A stretch of DNA of 64,000 nt from Paucidesulfovibrio longus DSM 6739. GTDB lineage: Bacteria > Desulfobacterota > Desulfovibrionia > Desulfovibrionales > Desulfovibrionaceae. Where the stretch lies: NCBI RefSeq assembly GCF_000420485.1, contig NZ_ATVA01000012.1, forward strand, positions 455,019-519,018. The letters run 5' to 3'. Both the position numbers and the translations under genes were made by a program. A model generated the notes under the pieces. It had not been told where the DNA came from and did not search any database. It worked only from the letters and a program-made list of their open reading frames with translations. Shown here piece by piece: positions 60,248 through 64,000 of the stretch; within the stretch, counting starts at the first letter, position 1; each line of letters starts with the position of its first letter.

Positions 60248-60796
60248 TCAGCGTGATCCCAGTTTCTCCCGCAACGCCTCGCGTCCCCTGGACAGCAGCC
60301 GCTCGACACCCTTCCGCGACGTTTCAAGAACCACGGCCATTTCATCATAACCGAGCCCTTCGTAGTATCGAAGCACGACGGCCATGCGAGGTCTGGGGGG
60401 AAGGGAGTCCAATGCCCGGCGCACGCGGGCCGCGTTCTGGCTCGTCATCAGCGCCTCCTCCTGTCCGGGAGACGAGTCGGCCAATTCCGGATAGTCGTCC
60501 GCCTGTACGGGCTTCTCCCTTTTGGCATGATCCAGGCAGAGCCGGGATATGATGACGTGGAAGAACGTCTTGAAGCGTGCGGTACGGCGATAGCGGCCCG
60601 ACGCGACAAGCAACTTGATGAAGGCGGCCTGAACAATATCTTCGGCCTCGTCCCTGGATCCAATGAAACGATAGGCCACGCCCCAGGCCCAGGACTGGTG
60701 CCTGCGGACGAGTTCGCCGAAGGCCTGCCGGTCCCCGTTGCCCGAGGCTTCCAGCAGGGCTTCGTCCGGAAGTTGCGATCGGGACCGATCAGGCAA
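60248..60796 (-). CDS. ECF-family RNA polymerase sigma factor
   Basis: About 182-aa sigma-70 factor with region 2 (AFGELVRRHQSWAWGVAYRFI, DEAEDIVQAAFIKLL) and region 4 (LDSLPPRPRMAVVLRYYEGLGYDEMA, followed by RKGVERLLSRGREAL). I chose the TTG at 60796 because AGGAGGCGGTGGA precedes it; further upstream the frame runs inside the ABC-2 permease gene. It overlaps that gene by 8 bases. It is probably held by the anti-sigma encoded next and may activate this same operon (inference). Confidence 0.9.
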   Translation of the reverse strand: MPDRSRSQLPDEALLEASGNGDRQAFGELVRRHQSWAWGVAYRFIGSRDEAEDIVQAAFIKLLVASGRYRRTARFKTFFHVIISRLCLDHAKREKPVQADDYPELADSSPGQEEALMTSQNAARVRRALDSLPPRPRMAVVLRYYEGLGYDEMAVVLETSRKGVERLLSRGREALREKLGSR

Positions 60797-61526
60797 TCCA
60801 CCGCCTCCTGATGTTTCGAAGGCTCGCCCAGAACAGCGCCGCACAGAACAGGCCGAGTACAGGCAAGTCCAGGTACCATGGCAGGATGTGGCCGCCATGG
60901 ACAGCGCCATGCAGGACGTCGGCCCCGTAGGTCAGGGGCAGGACGTAGGACACGGGTTGAAGCAGGGCGGGCAGCCTCTCGATGGGAAAGAAGAGCCCGC
61001 ACAGGAATATCATGGGAAAACGGAAGAAGTTGGAAAAGGTCTGCGCCTCGAACACCTCGCTGACGGCCACTGCGATGAACAGTCCCTGAAACGTGGAGGC
61101 TACGGCGATGAGAATCACTGCGGGGATGAACTGCGCCCAGACGATCTGACCGAGGTCGGCCAGGAACAGGGCCATGAGCACCGGCACGAAGGCGTTGCAC
61201 ACGCCGAAAAAGATCGCTCCGCTCGTCTTGGCGAGCATCAGCAGCTCAAAGGACATGGGGGCCAGCAACAGCCGTTCGAAGGAGCGATTTTTCTTTTCGA
61301 AGGTCACCGTGACCGCGAGCATGGAGGTGGTGCCGAACAGGATGGAGATGGCCACCACGCCGGGAAGCAGCTGCGGAATGCTTTCCAGCCCGCTCCCGGA
61401 GCGGATGAAGAACATGGCCGTCCACGCCAGGGGGAAGATGATGCCCCAGCTCACGTTCGGCGGCTTCAGGTAGTAGGTGCGCATGTCTTTTGCCAATATG
61501 TTCCAGAAGGCGATCAGCTTGTTCAT
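60789..61526 (-). CDS. ABC-2-type transporter permease
   Basis: 245-aa integral membrane protein with six hydrophobic segments and the ABC-2 family features: an N-terminal YLKPPNVSWGIIFPLAWTAMFF segment, a central charged loop (FEKKNRSFERLLLAPMS) and FLCGLFFPIERLPALLQPVSYVLPLTYG. It pairs with the ATPase gene upstream, which it overlaps by 4 bases, and its end overlaps the sigma factor gene. Confidence 0.93.
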   Translation of the reverse strand: MNKLIAFWNILAKDMRTYYLKPPNVSWGIIFPLAWTAMFFIRSGSGLESIPQLLPGVVAISILFGTTSMLAVTVTFEKKNRSFERLLLAPMSFELLMLAKTSGAIFFGVCNAFVPVLMALFLADLGQIVWAQFIPAVILIAVASTFQGLFIAVAVSEVFEAQTFSNFFRFPMIFLCGLFFPIERLPALLQPVSYVLPLTYGADVLHGAVHGGHILPWYLDLPVLGLFCAALFWASLRNIRRRWIA

Positions 61527-62503
61527 TTCTTTCCCCCCTTCATTTCCTTCTCGTGATGCATGGTGCCGGATTCTATGCCCGTTATCTGCACGAAAACATC
61601 CTCAAGCGAGAGGCGCACCCGCCGCGCCTCCGTGACCGTGAATCCCTGTTCCTCGATTCGGCGCACCAACGGCCCCACGTGCACGGGGGAGTCCGATTCC
61701 ACACGGATCGAATGTTGCTCGGGGGGCGAGATGACCAGCGAGGGGAAGGCCTGGATCAACCCTTCATGAAGTTTTTCCGTCAAGGCTTCCTGGCAGTTGA
61801 TTTCGAGGACATGTCGTCCCTGCAGGGGCTGGATCAGATGTTCCACTGAGTCGATGCCGACGATGCGCCCGGCAACGATGAAGGCGATGCGGTCGCAAAG
61901 CCGTTCGGCCTCCTCGATGTAGTGAGTTGTCAGGAAAATGGTCGTCCCGGCGTGGTGCAGGTCGGCCACGAGCTGGCGTATCTGGCGTCCGCTGGCCACG
62001 TCGATGCCCGTGGTGGGTTCGTCGAGAAACAGGATGTCCGGACGGTGGATGATGCCCGCCGCGATGGTGAGCTTCCGCTTCATCCCCTTGGAGTACCCGC
62101 CGAACTTTCGGTCGGCCGCCTTGGTGAGGTCGAAGTCGCGCAGCAGCGCCTTTGCCCGCGCTCGGCGCTCGTCCTTCCGGATGCCGTACAGCGATGCGCA
62201 GAAACACAGGTTCTCGAATCCGGTCAGCTCGGGGTAGAGGTTGCTCTCGTCAGGGACCACCCCGATTAGGTGCTGGGCGGTCCTGGGTTTTTGGGTGCAA
62301 TCGACGCCGCACAGGTGAATGGTCCCGGAATCCGGGCGGGCCAACCCGGTCAGCATGTTGATGGTCGTGGTCTTTCCCGCCCCGTTCGGCCCGAGGAATC
62401 CGAACAACTCCCCCCGCTCCACGGCGAACGACACGCCGTCCACGGCCTGCACGCCATCGAACCGTTTGCTCAGGTTCTCGACCACTATGGCTTCATTCTT
62501 CAT
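61523..62503 (-). CDS. ABC-2-type transporter ATPase
   Basis: 326-aa ATPase with Walker A GPNGAGKTTT, Q-loop VVPDESNLYPELTG, signature YSKGMKRKLTIAAGI (degenerate LSGGQ), Walker B ILFLDEPTTGIDV and switch His TTHYIEEAERLCD. This is the drug/lipid/polysaccharide exporter type. A C-terminal ~85-residue extension follows the core. It is the first gene of the island operon running down to the outer-membrane protein, with no terminator seen in between. Confidence 0.94.
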   Translation of the reverse strand: MKNEAIVVENLSKRFDGVQAVDGVSFAVERGELFGFLGPNGAGKTTTINMLTGLARPDSGTIHLCGVDCTQKPRTAQHLIGVVPDESNLYPELTGFENLCFCASLYGIRKDERRARAKALLRDFDLTKAADRKFGGYSKGMKRKLTIAAGIIHRPDILFLDEPTTGIDVASGRQIRQLVADLHHAGTTIFLTTHYIEEAERLCDRIAFIVAGRIVGIDSVEHLIQPLQGRHVLEINCQEALTEKLHEGLIQAFPSLVISPPEQHSIRVESDSPVHVGPLVRRIEEQGFTVTEARRVRLSLEDVFVQITGIESGTMHHEKEMKGGKK

Positions 62504-62557
62504 CAGGATGTACCTCCCGAACCGATTCTTGTTTCAATCTGCTCTTTACCGTATTCA

Positions 62558-63319
62558 TCAAACCCCCGAAAACCACTGATGCAACAGTTTGGCGCACAAC
62601 CCGAACAGGAGCAGGCTAAACAGCAGCCTGACCGTCCGGCCCGTCAGCCGGGCATTCATGAGCCGCGCCCCGGCCTGACCGGCGATAAAGGCGACCACCG
62701 CCGCAGGCAAAAGGAAATACCAATCGACCTCCCCCATGGAAGCGTATCCCATGAACCCGGTGAGCGAGGAGAAGCAGACGATGAAGGTGGATGAAGCGGC
62801 AGCGGTCTTGGTCGGCGTCTTCAGGGCGAAGATCAGCAGGGGAACGATGAAAACCCCGCCGCCGATTCCAAGCAGCCCGGCCATCAAGCCGGTGACCGCG
62901 CCGATGGTCGCCCCGCCGATGATTTTTGTTGCTTTTGCCCGTTCAACCGTTCGGTTGTCGCCTTTGGGTGAAAATAGCATGCGTATCGCCGCCAGAAAGA
63001 GAATGACGGCCATGATCATCAGGAACGGTTTCGTCTCGATTCGGGTGTTCAGGTAAGCGCCGAGCGGCGCGGCCGCTGCGGAAAATAGGATCAGCGGGAT
63101 CGAAAGGGAGAAATCGACCATCCCCTTTCGCGAATAGGCGTACGCCGCCGACCCCGCCGCCGTGAGGTTCAGGAACAGGGATGCCGCAGCCGCCTGGGCT
63201 TTCGCCATACCCAGGAGCACGAACAGCGGCGAGAAGACAAGCCCGCCGCCGAGGCCGACCATGGTCAGCAGGAGTGAGATGAGAAATATGCTCGCAAGCA
63301 GGACAACGGGAACAGTCAT
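62558..63319 (-). CDS. TauE/SafE-family permease (putative sulfite/organosulfonate exporter)
   Basis: 253-aa membrane protein with about eight hydrophobic segments, the internally duplicated TauE/SafE architecture: LTMVGLGGGLVFSPLFVLLG in the first half and GLMAGLLGIGGGVFIVPLLI in the second. Family members export sulfite, sulfoacetate or similar anions, or act in cysteine or thiosulfate metabolism. The gene is 54 bases from the ABC-2 ATPase and 200 bases from the ArsR gene, all on one strand, so ArsR-type control of this gene is plausible. Confidence 0.92.
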   Translation of the reverse strand: MTVPVVLLASIFLISLLLTMVGLGGGLVFSPLFVLLGMAKAQAAAASLFLNLTAAGSAAYAYSRKGMVDFSLSIPLILFSAAAAPLGAYLNTRIETKPFLMIMAVILFLAAIRMLFSPKGDNRTVERAKATKIIGGATIGAVTGLMAGLLGIGGGVFIVPLLIFALKTPTKTAAASSTFIVCFSSLTGFMGYASMGEVDWYFLLPAAVVAFIAGQAGARLMNARLTGRTVRLLFSLLLFGLCAKLLHQWFSGV

Positions 63320-63527
63320 ATGCGATCCTTGACGATGTGTTCAGGTGATTGTTTGCGGCAGGTCGGGGACTCGTGCCCACCTAGATGGTGTACCGTTTCA
63401 ATCTGTTGATCGGAAAAAGTCGTATCGCGACCGCTTCGGCATTTCTGCCGTACCGACCGAATTGCTCCCCAGGCAATCTTTCGGCACGAGTTGCGGGTTT
63501 CTCCACAGGTTGTCTATTCATACCATT

Positions 63528-63815
63528 TCACAACAAATTTGGCATGCTGAACACCCCGTTCGCGAGGGACCGCAATTCCGTCATGGTCTGCCGGTTAATC
63601 CCGTAATGCACGAAATAGCCCTGCTTGTCCGCGACCACGAGGTCCGCATCCCTCAGGATGCGCAGGTTCTGGGACACAGCCGACGGAGTGATGCCCAATC
63701 TTTTTGATAAGGCGTTCACGCACAAAGGCCCGCCTTTCAGCAGCTCCAGTATACGTATGCGAGTGCCGACCGAGAGGACTTTGAACATACTGGCTTGTTT
63801 TTCAAAATTGACCAT
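63528..63815 (-). CDS. ArsR-family transcriptional regulator
   Basis: 95-aa winged helix protein with the HTH ILELLKGGPLCVNALSKRLGITPSAVSQNLRIL and a wing LVVADKQGYFVHYGIN. Only one Cys is visible, in PLCVNAL, and there is no ELCVCDL metal motif, so it is not a classical arsenic sensor. It probably regulates the TauE/SafE gene or itself (inference). The 63320-63527 gap before TauE/SafE contains no supported gene. Confidence 0.9.
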   Translation of the reverse strand: MVNFEKQASMFKVLSVGTRIRILELLKGGPLCVNALSKRLGITPSAVSQNLRILRDADLVVADKQGYFVHYGINRQTMTELRSLANGVFSMPNLL

Positions 63816-64000
63816 AGCTTCCTCAATATGATTAAGAATCCATGCATATACTTATTTAAGAATGGCGTAAAGTCCACCATTCCCAACAATGGTCTTGCCG
63901 AGGTTTGCGCCTTCCCCCATCCTTTGGACCACTGAGCGGTCATTTTAAGGTGGAGCCCGGCGTCCGAGTTCGAGCCTCCGAGGAGGCGATTTGCCGTATC
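63816..64000. other. Right-edge region, no gene supported
   Basis: AT-rich sequence upstream of the ArsR gene carries the direct repeat TTAAGAAT at 63832-63839 and 63856-63863, which may be an operator. From ~63900 to the edge, sequence such as GACCGCTCAGTGGTCC (minus strand) looks like an insertion-sequence end remnant, but no open frame or inverted repeat can confirm it. Confidence 0.35.

Noticed and set aside
63737..63943. 68-aa minus-strand open frame at the right edge
   Set aside because: It overlaps the ArsR gene start and its AT-rich upstream region, and has no ribosome binding site or motif.
1..64000. CRISPR array or prophage structural genes
   Set aside because: No regularly spaced repeats and no phage morphogenesis or integrase genes were seen anywhere in the window.

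Overview
The window looks like chromosome from a high-GC sulfate-reducing deltaproteobacterium of the Desulfovibrionales type. The clues are duplicated periplasmic Tat-exported formate dehydrogenases, one of them with selenocysteine, FdhD/FdhE maturation factors, an HdrABC/MvhD electron-transfer operon, tandem HdrD/DsrK-like proteins and sigma-54 enhancer-binding proteins. I cannot name a species from the sequence alone.

Region 1 (1-13.6 kb) is a formate dehydrogenase and molybdopterin-cofactor block. Two copies of a three-gene unit (77-aa unknown protein, catalytic FdhA, four-cluster FdhB) lie on the minus strand. FdhA1 carries selenocysteine (in-frame UGA) and FdhA2 has cysteine at the identical residue 192. 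Behind them come fdhE, a transposase-like gene, moeA, fdhD and the convergent pair mobB/mobA. Region 2 (13.6-28.4 kb) has a sigma-54-type regulator divergent from a long plus-strand operon: an IS3 OrfA-like protein, HdrA, MvhD, an FrhB/FdhB-like subunit, a giant double HdrA with a receiver-like insert, HdrC, HdrB, a universal stress protein and two HdrD/DsrK-like proteins. The second HdrD-like protein is read here as a selenoprotein. This set probably forms a soluble flavin-based electron bifurcating/confurcating or thiol-disulfide redox system working with the neighbouring formate enzymes (inference).

Region 3 (28.7-49.3 kb) is a periplasmic solute-binding protein followed by a large exopolysaccharide locus. 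A nine-gene minus-strand operon runs from a membrane PilZ protein through a C39 peptidase, an Ala-rich secreted protein, Wza- and Wzc-like proteins, a PHP phosphatase, a ligase, a flippase and a polymerase. Next come a WcaJ-like initiating transferase, a radical SAM protein, a GT26 glycosyltransferase, UDP-glucuronate decarboxylase and a second sigma-54 regulator that carries a frameshift. Good -24/-12 promoters precede the wcaJ unit and, less perfectly, the PilZ operon. Region 4 (49.8-54.7 kb) is a three-subunit molybdenum hydroxylase and an MFS transporter.

Region 5 (54.8 kb to the end) starts at a 3' fragment of tRNA-Glu(TTC), the signature of an integration junction, so everything to its right is probably a genomic island. 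It holds one compact minus-strand operon (ABC-2 exporter, ECF sigma factor, anti-sigma factor, Spy/CpxP-like protein, LolDE-like ABC transporter, LolA-like protein, outer-membrane beta-barrel), plus a TauE/SafE permease and an ArsR-type regulator.
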